From contig OZ252103.1 of the NCBI GenBank assembly GCA_965248395.1, positions 2,480,001 to 2,544,000 of the forward strand: a stretch of DNA of 64,000 nt. The letters run 5' to 3'. This document shows positions 16,787 to 25,170 of this stretch, one piece after another; within the stretch, counting starts at the first letter, position 1, and each line of letters starts with the position of its first letter. Position numbers and translations under genes: made by a program. The DNA is from JAAXHH01 sp965248395. Its GTDB lineage: Bacteria; JAAXHH01. The notes under the pieces are model-generated. The model ran no database searches and had not been told where the DNA came from. It saw only the letters and a program-made list of their open reading frames with translations.

Positions 16787-18556
16787 CTATTCTTCACCGG
16801 TCAGCCACTGCCAGAACCGGAAGGGTTCCGATTTCTGTTTCGTGGGGTCCTCGAAGACGTCCCTGGTGATGTAGAGATTGGTCTGCAGATTGGACATGAG
16901 TTCGCCGCGCCAGGCCCGGTAGCCCCACTGGTTGGGTTCCAGGGAGTCTCCCCGTACAAAGGGCTTCCACATCTGGTTTATCCGGATGTACCACAGGAAT
17001 ATCCCCCCGGCTTCGTCGACCAGGATTCGCTCGGCGTCCCGGTACATGGCCATACGACGGTCCGGATCGCCGACGAGTTCGTTGGCCTGCCTCACGAGAC
17101 GCTCGAAACGATCATTGTGCCAGGAGTGCCGGCCATTCGAAAGCCAGATGGTGAGCAGGTTGCCCGCGTCGATGAAGTCATACTGGTATGGGACCATGCC
17201 CAGGGTCAGTTCCCGGTTGCTCATGGCGTCCAGGTAGACCTTCCGTTCCACGTTGCGTACACCGACATCCAGCGCCAGGTGCTGATTCAGCATGGCCTGG
17301 ACTGCCTCCGCGGCCGTCCGTATGTTGGCGGCTTCTCCGCGAAGCCAGAGGTTTACCTCCGGAAAACCACGGCCACCGGGATAGCCGGCTTCGGCAAGAT
17401 AGCGGCGTGCGAGATCGGGATCGAATTTCTGCAGCGGGGACAGTTCTTCCGAGTTGGAACCCGGGAAGCCGGGCGGCAGCATGGAGGAAGCCGGTATGCC
17501 GACGTCCCGCATGGCCGATTTGATGATGGCCTCGACATCGATGGCATGGGCGAAGGCTTTGCGAACGCGCACATCGTCGAAAGGTGGATTGTAGGTGTCT
17601 AGCATCAGGTAGTACGTGGAGAAGTCCGTATAGGCACTGAGTTGATCGCGCAGAATCCGATCCGCCTTGATCCGATTGATCTCGGCCTGGTTGGTCAGGG
17701 GGACATAATCTACTTCGCCGGCTTCATAGGCGGAGAGAAACTGGGGGGGAACGGCGAGGTTGTACAACCTGGCCACGACCCGTTCCAGCATGGGCCTTGT
17801 GGGACCCCGGTAGTTCTGGTTGATACCGAGTACGATGCGGTCGCCCTTGATCCATTCGACCAGGCGGTAAGGACCGCTCCCGAAATGGGTTTCGGGTCGC
17901 GTTGCCCACTCCGGACCGTATTTATTAAACAGATGAGTCGGCGAAACCCAGCTCTTGGCGAGCAGGAGCGGAAGGTACGGAGTCGGACTTTCCGTCGTAA
18001 ACGCCACGGTGTGATCATCAAGGGCCTTGACGCCCAGGGAATCGAGCGGAAGGCGCCTGCCAACGACGTCGGTCCAGTTCTTTATGGACCGGAAGTACCA
18101 TTCGAAGTCAAAACCCGTCTCCGGATTCGCCCAGCGGCGGAAGGTGGCCTCGTAGTCGCGGGCCGTCAGGGGATGACCGTCGGCGAAGATCATCCCCTTG
18201 CGTATCTGGTAGGTCCAGGTCAGCCCGTCTTCGGACAGTTCCCATGCAGTGGCTCCGGCCGGGAGCAGGTTGAAATTACGGTCTACACGGACGAGCGGTT
18301 CGGCTACCAGTCCCACACCCCACGCCTGCTTGTAGGTGGAAGTACCCCGGTCGAGGTACCGGTTGTCGGGAGAAAACTGGGTGAGAACCTGGAGTTCCGG
18401 CGGCGCGGCGTCGGGAGGGAGGGTGACGCCGAGGGAGTTTACGTATGGTTCCGCCCCCCCTGCCTCCGGCCCGTCGATTGCCTGCAGTGCCAGGACGGAG
18501 AGGCTGGACAGGATGATGGCCACCCCGAGCAAGGACAGTAAAGCCGCTGGACGCAT
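16787..18556 (-). CDS. ABC transporter extracellular solute-binding protein, family 5
   Basis: A 589-residue SBP_bac_5 (peptide/nickel/oligosaccharide) binding protein. It starts with a hydrophobic segment (ALLSLLGVAIILSSLSVLALQA) that acts as a signal peptide or anchor. The family pattern follows: VGLVAEPLVRVDRNFNLLPAGATAWELSEDGLTWTYQIRKG near residues 80-125, FADGHPLTARDYEATFRRW, DDVRVRKAFAHAIDVEAIIKS near 320, and FPEVNLWL. It delivers peptides or sugars to an ABC importer, but no permease or ATPase gene lies beside it, so its partners are elsewhere. It is a single-gene unit with its own promoter at 18657-18685, and a 276-base divergent region separates it from the aldo/keto reductase operon. 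Confidence 0.9.
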   Translation of the reverse strand: MRPAALLSLLGVAIILSSLSVLALQAIDGPEAGGAEPYVNSLGVTLPPDAAPPELQVLTQFSPDNRYLDRGTSTYKQAWGVGLVAEPLVRVDRNFNLLPAGATAWELSEDGLTWTYQIRKGMIFADGHPLTARDYEATFRRWANPETGFDFEWYFRSIKNWTDVVGRRLPLDSLGVKALDDHTVAFTTESPTPYLPLLLAKSWVSPTHLFNKYGPEWATRPETHFGSGPYRLVEWIKGDRIVLGINQNYRGPTRPMLERVVARLYNLAVPPQFLSAYEAGEVDYVPLTNQAEINRIKADRILRDQLSAYTDFSTYYLMLDTYNPPFDDVRVRKAFAHAIDVEAIIKSAMRDVGIPASSMLPPGFPGSNSEELSPLQKFDPDLARRYLAEAGYPGGRGFPEVNLWLRGEAANIRTAAEAVQAMLNQHLALDVGVRNVERKVYLDAMSNRELTLGMVPYQYDFIDAGNLLTIWLSNGRHSWHNDRFERLVRQANELVGDPDRRMAMYRDAERILVDEAGGIFLWYIRINQMWKPFVRGDSLEPNQWGYRAWRGELMSNLQTNLYITRDVFEDPTKQKSEPFRFWQWLTGEE

Positions 18557-18656
18557 ACACCCGGCCTCTCGCAGGATGACCGTGGGAAGATGGAGTCGGA
18601 ACTACTGGCGTGTCCCTTAAACGCCTGTCGGGACGTTGCGTTGAAGTCGATGGTAG

Positions 18657-18685
18657 ATCTTACGGAAATCCCGCGAGGCTGTCAA
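18657..18685 (-). promoter_or_regulatory. promoter for the family 5 solute-binding protein gene
   Basis: On the minus strand TTGACA (18685-18680), 17 bases, TAAGAT (18662-18657). It matches the mscS promoter in both boxes and spacing. The leader before the ATG at 18556 is about 95 bases. Confidence 0.6.
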
Positions 18686-18705
18686 CCGTTCATCCCGGAT
18701 TTCCG

Positions 18706-18734
18706 TTGATAAAACAGGTGACAGATCATACGTA
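18706..18734 (+). promoter_or_regulatory. possible promoter for the aldo/keto reductase-TauE-sulfatase-MFS operon
   Basis: TTGATA (18706-18711), 17 bases, TACGTA (18729-18734) in the divergent region 18557-18832. The -10 match is only moderate and an overlapping TACTCT at 18741 is an alternative. Confidence 0.3.
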
Positions 18735-18832
18735 ACCCTTTACTCTATACAGGTCCTGAACAAGACGAATCCGCTTCCCGCCGCAGACAACGCGGAGCCA
18801 ACGAAGCGGAGTCCATAGAAAGGAAAAACAGC

Positions 18833-19852
18833 ATGCCTGTCGCAACCAGACAACTGGGAACCACGGACGCCCACGTGACCGAACTGGGATTCGGTTCCGC
18901 GCCCCTTGGAGACCTGTTCCAGCCGGTCACGGACGCAAAGTGCCGCAGCACGCTGCGGGCGGCCTGGAAGGCTGGTATCCGCTACTACGACACTTCACCG
19001 TGGTATGGATACGGGAAGAGCGAATTGAGACTGGGCGAGTTTCTACGTCAGAAAAGCCACGGTTCATACGTGGTTTCGACCAAGGTCGGCCGCGTATTCA
19101 AGGCGACGCGGGATCTGAAAAACTTCGAATACGGGTTCTGGTGTGGGGGACTGCCCTTCGATCACGTCTACGACTACAGTTACGACGGCATCATGCGATC
19201 TTACGAAGACAGCCTTACCCGCTTCGGGATTCACCGGGTCGACCTGTTGCTGATTCATGACCTGGATCCATTCTATCACAACGAGCCCCAGATCCAGGCA
19301 TATCTCAATCAGCTGTTCACCAGTGGTTGGCGCGCGCTGGCGGAACTCAAGGCTTCCGGTGACATCACGGGCGTGGGCGCCGGCCTGAACAAGACGGGGA
19401 TGATGCTGCGTTTCCTGGAATTGATGCCACTGGATTTCTTCATCGTCGCCATGCCCTACACGCTCCTGGACCAGGACGCCCTCGACCGGGAACTGCCCCG
19501 ATGCCTGGAGGACGGGATCGGGATCGTGATCGGCGCTGTTTTCGCCTCGGGCATCCTGGTAACCGGACCGACGGAAACATCAACCTACGGTTACATGCCC
19601 GCGACGCCGCAGATCATGGAGAAGACCCGTCGCATTCAGGCTGTCTGCGAGCGGCACGGCGTACCCCTGGCCGCGGCCGCTCTGCAGTTTCCGCTATTCC
19701 ATCCGGCCGTCGCATCCGTTATCCCCGGAGCGATCAAACCAGAGTACGTCGAATCGAATATAAACCATTATCAACACCCCATACCAGTGGGCCTGTGGGC
19801 CGAGCTCAAATCGGACGGGCTGATACGCGAAGACGCCCCAACTCCGGGGTAA
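18833..19852 (+). CDS. aldo/keto reductase, aldose (L-fucose/D-threo-aldose) 1-dehydrogenase-like
   Basis: A 339-residue NAD(P)-dependent TIM-barrel oxidoreductase. The N-terminus VTELGFGSAPLGDLFQPVTD and the tyrosine-containing DTSPWYGYGKSELRLGEFL are typical of the aldose 1-dehydrogenase branch (L-fucose or D-threo-aldose dehydrogenase, pyridoxal 4-dehydrogenase). The lysine of STKVGRVF, the histidine in LLLIHDLDP and the cofactor region SVIPGAIKPEYVESN are also present. This branch oxidises free sugars to lactones. The ATG follows AAAGGA. It is the first gene of a four-gene same-strand cluster with spacings of 6, 6 and 17 bases: this enzyme, a TauE/SafE exporter, a sulfatase and an MFS transporter. 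That context suggests use of a sulfated sugar. Confidence 0.88.
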   Translation: MPVATRQLGTTDAHVTELGFGSAPLGDLFQPVTDAKCRSTLRAAWKAGIRYYDTSPWYGYGKSELRLGEFLRQKSHGSYVVSTKVGRVFKATRDLKNFEYGFWCGGLPFDHVYDYSYDGIMRSYEDSLTRFGIHRVDLLLIHDLDPFYHNEPQIQAYLNQLFTSGWRALAELKASGDITGVGAGLNKTGMMLRFLELMPLDFFIVAMPYTLLDQDALDRELPRCLEDGIGIVIGAVFASGILVTGPTETSTYGYMPATPQIMEKTRRIQAVCERHGVPLAAAALQFPLFHPAVASVIPGAIKPEYVESNINHYQHPIPVGLWAELKSDGLIREDAPTPG

Positions 19853-19858
19853 CCGACG

Positions 19859-20599
19859 ATGGATCTTGAACTCTGGCAGTGGTTCCTGCTCGCCGGCGTA
19901 GGCGTCCTTTCAGGTTTTATGAATGTCGTCGCCGGTGGGGGTTCCCTGCTGGCCCTCCCCGTCCTCATCTTCATGGGTCTGCCAGGCAACGTGGCCAACG
20001 GCACCAACCGTGTGGCCATCGTCGCCCAGAACGTATCCGCCGTCACCGGTTTCTTCAGGAAGGGGTATTCGGACCTCCGTACGATGATGACCCTCGCGCT
20101 ATGCGCCGTGCCGGGCGCGGCGATGGGGGCTTACCTGGGGACCCGGATCAGCGGCGACCTGTTCAACAAGATCCTCGGCGGCTTGATGATCCTGCTGTTG
20201 ATCCTGATGAGCCGGAAACAGGCGGACGCTCCCGTATCCGAGCAACCCCAAAGGCTCGTACTGGGCCACATCCTGATGGTCGCGGTGGGCTTCTACGGCG
20301 GTTTCATCCAGGCCGGTGTCGGTTTCTTTCTCATGGCGGTGCTCTACCGCGTAGTCGGCCTGGACCTCGTCCGCGTGAATGCCTACAAGGTGTTCATCGT
20401 GGGCGTCTATACCGTGGTGGCGCTGGCCATCTTCGCGAGCAAGGGGCAGGTGCTCTGGCTTACCGGGGCCACCCTGGCCGTGGGCACTACGATCGGAGGA
20501 TGGATCGGTGTTCATTTTACCATCAAACGTGGAGAAGGACTGATCCGTATCGTATTGAACGCGGTGCTGGTCGTCATGGCCATAAGACTTCTGTTCTAG
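19859..20599 (+). CDS. sulfite exporter TauE/SafE family membrane protein
   Basis: A 246-residue integral membrane protein with seven to eight helices in two related halves. Each half opens with the family's glycine-rich turn: GFMNVVAGGGSLLALPVLIFMGLP with NVANGTNRVAI after it in the first, and GFYGGFIQAGVGFFLMAVL in the second. TauE/SafE proteins export sulfite, sulfoacetate or other organosulfur anions. It starts 6 bases after the aldo/keto reductase gene and ends 6 bases before a sulfatase gene, so it may dispose of sulfur released in that pathway. Sulfatases release sulfate rather than sulfite, so the exact exported anion is open. Confidence 0.9.
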   Translation: MDLELWQWFLLAGVGVLSGFMNVVAGGGSLLALPVLIFMGLPGNVANGTNRVAIVAQNVSAVTGFFRKGYSDLRTMMTLALCAVPGAAMGAYLGTRISGDLFNKILGGLMILLLILMSRKQADAPVSEQPQRLVLGHILMVAVGFYGGFIQAGVGFFLMAVLYRVVGLDLVRVNAYKVFIVGVYTVVALAIFASKGQVLWLTGATLAVGTTIGGWIGVHFTIKRGEGLIRIVLNAVLVVMAIRLLF

Positions 20600-20605
20600 C
20601 CCCGC

Positions 20606-22039
20606 ATGGCACCGGAGGTCAGCTTGGTCGATCATAAAAATCAGCCCCGACCGAATGTCGTTCTATGTATTTGCGATCAGTTGCGGGCATTCGAAATGGG
20701 ATGCTACGGGAACGAGGTCGTCCGTACGCCCAACCTGGACCGCCTTGCGGCCGGAGGCGTCCGCTTTGAAACGACGGTCAGCAACAACCCCGTCTGCATG
20801 CCGGCGCGGTCCTGCCTGTTGTCGGGGCAATACAGCCGGACCTGCATGGGCATGCTGGGCAACTATGCGGAACGGCGGGGGGATGGATCGACTACGCTCC
20901 CCGAGTATCCAGTGGCCGTTCGCCCCCACCTTCCTGCGCCTACTTTGCCCGAAATGTACAGGAACCTAGGGTACGACACGGCGCTGATCGGTAAATGGCA
21001 TGTTCATCCCTCGCCGGGGTCGGTTGGATTCGACTACTGCCTGTATCCCCGGGTTCATCACCGGCATACCGGACAGACCTTCGTGGAAAACGATGGCGAG
21101 GAGCTGCAGGTAGACGGATTCAGCGTGCGATTCGAATCGGACCAGGTCGGAGGTTACCTGAGAGACCGCGAGGCCCAGGAGAAGCCCTTCTTCCTGTACT
21201 ACAGCATTTCTCCACCCCACATGCCGCTGATGGACGCGCCTGAGACGTACCTGGCCATGTACGAACCGGAAGATATCCCCTTGCGGCCCAATGTTTTCCG
21301 GGACGGTCAACTCCCCTTTGACGAGCATTGGTTCAGGGTCTACCTGTGGGACTTTCTCTTCTACGAACAGCACCTGCCTTTTACGCGCATCCTGCCCCCC
21401 GGTTTCGATCTGCGGCATTTGATCGCGTTGTACTATGGCATGACGTCATGGGTAGACGAAATGGTCGGACGCCTCATGCATTTCCTCCAGGCATACCACC
21501 TTTCGGAAAACACCATAGTCGTTTTTCTCTCAGATCATGGAGACAACCTTGGAAGTCATCATCTATACAACAAGGGCCAGTTGATCGAAGAGTCCATCCG
21601 AATCCCGCTGATTCTTCACGCTCCGAATCGCTTGAAGCCCAGGAACAATACGACCATCACAGCCCAGATCATTGACGTCATGCCCACTCTGCTTTCCCTG
21701 AGCGGCGGTGCCGTTCCCGGGCATGTCCAGGGGAGAGACCTGGCCGGACCGGTCTCGGGTGGATGCGCTTTGGAGGAAGAAGACGGCGTATTCGTGGAGA
21801 CGGCGGGCGGACGGGTAGGACTGCGTACGTCGACCCACACATATGGGATAGAAATCGATCCGGAAAACGGCCGGGTTCTGAACGACCGGGAGTGCTTTTA
21901 CGATTTGCAGTCCGATCCCTACCAATTGACCAACCTGCAGGGATCTGACCGCGACGGAGGACTGGCGGCCGGACTTCGGGACCGGGTGCTTGCATGGCAT
22001 CACGATACGCCGTGGTTGCACCGCGGCATAATCGGTTGA
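20606..22039 (+). CDS. sulfatase, formylglycine-dependent (cysteine type)
   Basis: A 477-residue arylsulfatase-superfamily enzyme. It starts with RPNVVLCICDQLR (metal-binding aspartate) and has the formylglycine motif C-M-P-A-R at residues 64-68, where the cysteine needs oxidation by a separate maturase. Other conserved pieces are LIGKWHVHPSP near 130, ISPPHMPLMDAPETY near 205, VVFLSDHGDNLGSH near 310, and a metal-binding lysine in YNKGQLIEESIRIPLI. No signal peptide is evident, so it is probably cytoplasmic. It would remove sulfate esters from a sugar or small molecule. The start is either ATG 20606 or TTG 20624; the latter has a GGAGG five bases upstream. A second sulfatase is at 62544-63944. 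Confidence 0.92.
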   Translation: MAPEVSLVDHKNQPRPNVVLCICDQLRAFEMGCYGNEVVRTPNLDRLAAGGVRFETTVSNNPVCMPARSCLLSGQYSRTCMGMLGNYAERRGDGSTTLPEYPVAVRPHLPAPTLPEMYRNLGYDTALIGKWHVHPSPGSVGFDYCLYPRVHHRHTGQTFVENDGEELQVDGFSVRFESDQVGGYLRDREAQEKPFFLYYSISPPHMPLMDAPETYLAMYEPEDIPLRPNVFRDGQLPFDEHWFRVYLWDFLFYEQHLPFTRILPPGFDLRHLIALYYGMTSWVDEMVGRLMHFLQAYHLSENTIVVFLSDHGDNLGSHHLYNKGQLIEESIRIPLILHAPNRLKPRNNTTITAQIIDVMPTLLSLSGGAVPGHVQGRDLAGPVSGGCALEEEDGVFVETAGGRVGLRTSTHTYGIEIDPENGRVLNDRECFYDLQSDPYQLTNLQGSDRDGGLAAGLRDRVLAWHHDTPWLHRGIIG

Positions 22040-22056
22040 TTCAACCTTAATTAGGT

Positions 22057-23259
22057 ATGCAAATGACTGAGCCGAACCAGGCAGGCAACAACCGATTGAT
22101 CGGGGTGTTGTTCGGCGTCATGTTCGTGGCCGTGGCCGACAACCAGATGATTTCTCCGCTCCTGCCTGACCTGATGTCCACTTTCAACATGGACGCCGGG
22201 CAGGCCGGTTTAATCGTCTCGGTGTACGCCGTTGCCGCGGCGGTCGTTTCCTTTACGATCGGCCCCCTCTCGGACACGACGGGGCGCAGGAAGATGCTTG
22301 CCGGCGCGCTGATCGTATTCACCGCTTCGACCGTGCTGTGCGGGGTGGCGTGGAACTACGGGGCTTTGGTGGCCTTTCGAGCCCTCACGGGCGCGGCCGC
22401 GGGTACGCTTTCGCTCAACGTCACGGCATGCATCGGGGATCATTTTCCGTACAAGCGGCGCGGCACCGCCATGGGACTGGTGATGTCGGGGTACTTCGCG
22501 GCCATGATCCTGGGTGTGCCCGCGGGAGCCTTTGTCGCGGAGGCCTGGTCCTGGCGGTGGGCGTTCTGCACATTCGGCGTCGCCGGGCTTTTGATATGGG
22601 TACCCGTGATGGCCATTGTACCATCCCACGTACCTTCTGTCCGCAAGGTCTCCATAATCGGCATGGTAAAGGGCTACGGTCGATTCCTGGTACGAACAGG
22701 CCCCCTGTCGGTGATCGTGGCGTCGTTCTTTGTATCGTCATCCACGGTCGGTTTCATCACCTACGTCGGTACCTGGCTTAGGGATTCTTACGGACTTACA
22801 ACCGATTGGATCGGCATGGTATTCCTGTTCAGTGGACTCGGCGCGTTGCTGGGCAGCCCGCTGGCCGGATATCTTTCGGACCGGGTAGGAAAACGGCGAA
22901 TCGTGGTGGTAAGCGGGATGGCGATGGCCGCCCTCCTGGCCGGAATCCCGTGGATCACCGACCTGCTGCCGGTGGTATTCGCTGGATTCATCCTCACCGG
23001 CATCGCCGGGGCGTTTCGCCACGCGCCTCTGCAGGCACTCGTCACGGCCATGGCAACGGACGAGGAACGCGGCGCCCTGGTCGCGCTCAAAAACACCGTC
23101 GCCGAATTTGGCATTGCCGCCGGTACGGCACTGTGTGGGTTGCTGTACGTTGCCTACGGCTATGTTTCCGTCGGCATAGCCTGCGGCGTCATGGCTGCTG
23201 CCGCGGCCCTTATCATCCTGGTCTGGGTAGGCGAACCGGACGAACGCGGCCAGGCCTGA
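22057..23259 (+). CDS. MFS transporter
   Basis: A 400-residue membrane protein with twelve hydrophobic helices. The first half carries VADNQMISPLLPDLMSTF and the loop 2-3 motif GPLSDTTGRRKMLAGALI; helix 4-5 has RALTGAAAGTLSLNVTACIGDHFPYKRRGTAMG. The second half has the equivalent loop GYLSDRVGKRRIVVV. This is a DHA1-like layout, commonly used for drug or sugar efflux or uptake. It is the last gene of the aldo/keto reductase-TauE-sulfatase cluster (17-base gap) and may carry the substrate or product of that pathway. It ends 4 bases from the opposing DUF1080 gene. Confidence 0.88.
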   Translation: MQMTEPNQAGNNRLIGVLFGVMFVAVADNQMISPLLPDLMSTFNMDAGQAGLIVSVYAVAAAVVSFTIGPLSDTTGRRKMLAGALIVFTASTVLCGVAWNYGALVAFRALTGAAAGTLSLNVTACIGDHFPYKRRGTAMGLVMSGYFAAMILGVPAGAFVAEAWSWRWAFCTFGVAGLLIWVPVMAIVPSHVPSVRKVSIIGMVKGYGRFLVRTGPLSVIVASFFVSSSTVGFITYVGTWLRDSYGLTTDWIGMVFLFSGLGALLGSPLAGYLSDRVGKRRIVVVSGMAMAALLAGIPWITDLLPVVFAGFILTGIAGAFRHAPLQALVTAMATDEERGALVALKNTVAEFGIAAGTALCGLLYVAYGYVSVGIACGVMAAAAALIILVWVGEPDERGQA

Positions 23260-23263
23260 AGGA

Positions 23264-23995
23264 TCAGGACTCGTCGTAAGTGGTCAGACGCCTTACCCAG
23301 ATGTTGCGGTAGCGGACGGGATTGCCGTGATCCTGAAGCTGCAAGGGTCCCGTCGCGGCGTGGGGCGTATCGTAATTCGACTGGCTCCTGTGCCCGGTGG
23401 GACCGATGGCCTTTCGGCGGTGGTGCACCACCACGCCGTTGTGGATCACCGTCAGGTGCGTGCCTTTGACCAGTGTATTTCCTTCCCACGAAGGCGCTTC
23501 GAAGATGATGTCGTAGCTCTGCCATTCGCCCGGTCCCCGGCTGGCATTGACCAGGGGAGGATACTGACCGTAAATGGCCGAAGCTGAACCGTCGGCGTAG
23601 GTTCTGTTGTTGAAACTGTCCAGCACCTGGATTTCATACAGCCCCAACAGGAACACGCCGCTGTTGCCCCTGCCCTGGCTGTCTCCCACCACCTCTTCGG
23701 GTGTCGCCCATTCCAGATGCAGCTGGCAGTCGCCGAAGTGCGCCCTGGTCAGGACGTCTCCCGTACCGTTGACCTCCATGTATCCGTTTTCCACCTTCCA
23801 GTTGGCGTCGCCGCCGTCCCGGCCGGTCCATTGGGAGAGGTCCGATCCGTCGAACAGCACGACCGCGTCGGACGGAGGGTTCCCGGTTTCGCCCCCTGGC
23901 GCGACAACCCGCGGCTGGGGCCGGTCTCCATCATGAACATGCCAGTTGCCGCCTGGTATTACGGAGGTATCACTGTAACCTATGGAATCTGCCAT
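23264..23995 (-). CDS. DUF1080 (3-keto-disaccharide hydrolase) domain protein
   Basis: A 243-residue protein that is mostly one DUF1080 domain, a concanavalin-like beta sandwich. Typical segments are VVLFDGSDLSQWTGRDGGDANWKVENGYMEV, GDVLTRAHFGDCQLHLEWATP, RGNSGVFLLGLYEIQVLDSF and the C-terminal ATGPLQLQDHGNPVRYRNIWVR. Some family members cleave 3-keto-glycosides in the sugar 3-oxidation pathway; many others are only annotated by domain. No signal peptide is obvious. The ATG is preceded by AGGAG overlapping the end of the upstream M20 gene, so these two are co-transcribed. Confidence 0.88.
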   Translation of the reverse strand: MADSIGYSDTSVIPGGNWHVHDGDRPQPRVVAPGGETGNPPSDAVVLFDGSDLSQWTGRDGGDANWKVENGYMEVNGTGDVLTRAHFGDCQLHLEWATPEEVVGDSQGRGNSGVFLLGLYEIQVLDSFNNRTYADGSASAIYGQYPPLVNASRGPGEWQSYDIIFEAPSWEGNTLVKGTHLTVIHNGVVVHHRRKAIGPTGHRSQSNYDTPHAATGPLQLQDHGNPVRYRNIWVRRLTTYDES

Positions 23996-24005
23996 GGATC
24001 GACTC

Positions 24006-25121
24006 CTATAAGCAAACTTCGTGAATCATGCGTGAGTAGATATCCACCGCTTCGTAGAGCTGCGGTATTTCCACGTATTCGCCCACCGTATGGGCTTGCT
24101 CGATACTGCCGGGTCCCAGGACCACCATGTCCAGTTTCTCCCTGAAATGGACTGCATCCGTACCGTAGGGCACCGTTTCCGGCCGCTTGCCTCCGGTGAC
24201 TTCGGACGCCAGCCGCACGATGGGATTCGAAGGATCGGCGTAGAAGGGACGGGATATGCTGCTTTTTACCTCGAAGCCATAGCTCCTGGCCCTGGAAACC
24301 AGCTCTTCCACCAGTTCATCGCTGCGATCGTCGGGCATGGTACGGAAGCAGACGTGGCAGGTCGACCGCGCAGCGGAAACATTCTGCCGGGTTTCGTAAT
24401 CCGTGATCACCATGTTGAATCCGTTCGACGGTGGATTAAATTCCTGGTTCATGTATCGATCATCATGCTTGATTTTCTTCCCCAGTTCAGCCATTTCGGC
24501 GAGGAATGGGGCGATCTTGAAATTGGCGGACTCCCCGAGGCCCGTGCTGGTGTGCGCCGCGCGGCCATGGGCGGTTACCACGACATGGGCCGATCCCTTG
24601 TGGGCGTATACCGGCGTCAGGCTGGTCGGCTCGGCCACTACGCCGTAGGTCGGACGAATCGTATTCATGATGCGGGACTCCTCGGCAACCTGGTGCGCTC
24701 CGCCGCCGCCCACCTCTTCATCGGCCGTGGCCACCACGATCAGGGGTTTCTTCAAACGGTCCGCATCCACCTGCGCGACGGCGATCATGGTGCATGCCAG
24801 GGGCCCCTTCATGTCGCAGCTGCCCCGGCCCAGCAGCCGGTCGCCTTCGACCACGCCGTGGTATGCGTCCCAGTCCTGCTCCTGTCCGGGTACCGTATCC
24901 GTGTGCGACAGGAAAGCCAGGCCGCCTTCGCCTACGCCTTTCCTCCCTACGAGGCTGACTTTCAGTTCGTCGTTTTCATCCACGAAGGATAGCCGCTCCA
25001 CTTCGAGCCCGCATTCCTTCATGCGATCTTCCACCACGTCGGAAATCGCGGCGTTGCTCCAGCGGCTCACGGATTTCACATCGACGAATTCCCGCGTCAT
25101 TTCAACTGGATCCAGACCCAC
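24006..25121 (-). CDS. M20/M25/M40 family metallo-hydrolase (ArgE/DapE-like)
   Basis: A zinc-dependent amidohydrolase of the M20 family, about 371 residues. The zinc ligands are visible: FLSHTDTVPG (first histidine and aspartate), GRGSCDMKGPLAC (bridging aspartate), VVATADEEVGGGGAHQ (catalytic and metal glutamates), and the C-terminal SIEQAHTVGEYVEI histidine. The dimerisation domain follows AHKGSAHVVVTAHGRAAHTS. It removes acyl or aminoacyl groups from small molecules. The start is uncertain: GTG 25121 follows GAGAGGGGG at ideal spacing, while a TTG at 25160 would add 13 residues without a ribosome site. It is the middle gene of a three-gene minus-strand operon (aldo/keto reductase, M20, DUF1080). 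Confidence 0.87.
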   Translation of the reverse strand: MGLDPVEMTREFVDVKSVSRWSNAAISDVVEDRMKECGLEVERLSFVDENDELKVSLVGRKGVGEGGLAFLSHTDTVPGQEQDWDAYHGVVEGDRLLGRGSCDMKGPLACTMIAVAQVDADRLKKPLIVVATADEEVGGGGAHQVAEESRIMNTIRPTYGVVAEPTSLTPVYAHKGSAHVVVTAHGRAAHTSTGLGESANFKIAPFLAEMAELGKKIKHDDRYMNQEFNPPSNGFNMVITDYETRQNVSAARSTCHVCFRTMPDDRSDELVEELVSRARSYGFEVKSSISRPFYADPSNPIVRLASEVTGGKRPETVPYGTDAVHFREKLDMVVLGPGSIEQAHTVGEYVEIPQLYEAVDIYSRMIHEVCL

Positions 25122-25170
25122 GGAATCCCCCTCTCGCGATTTGGTGTCAAGGACCTGCAAGGGCTATTAC

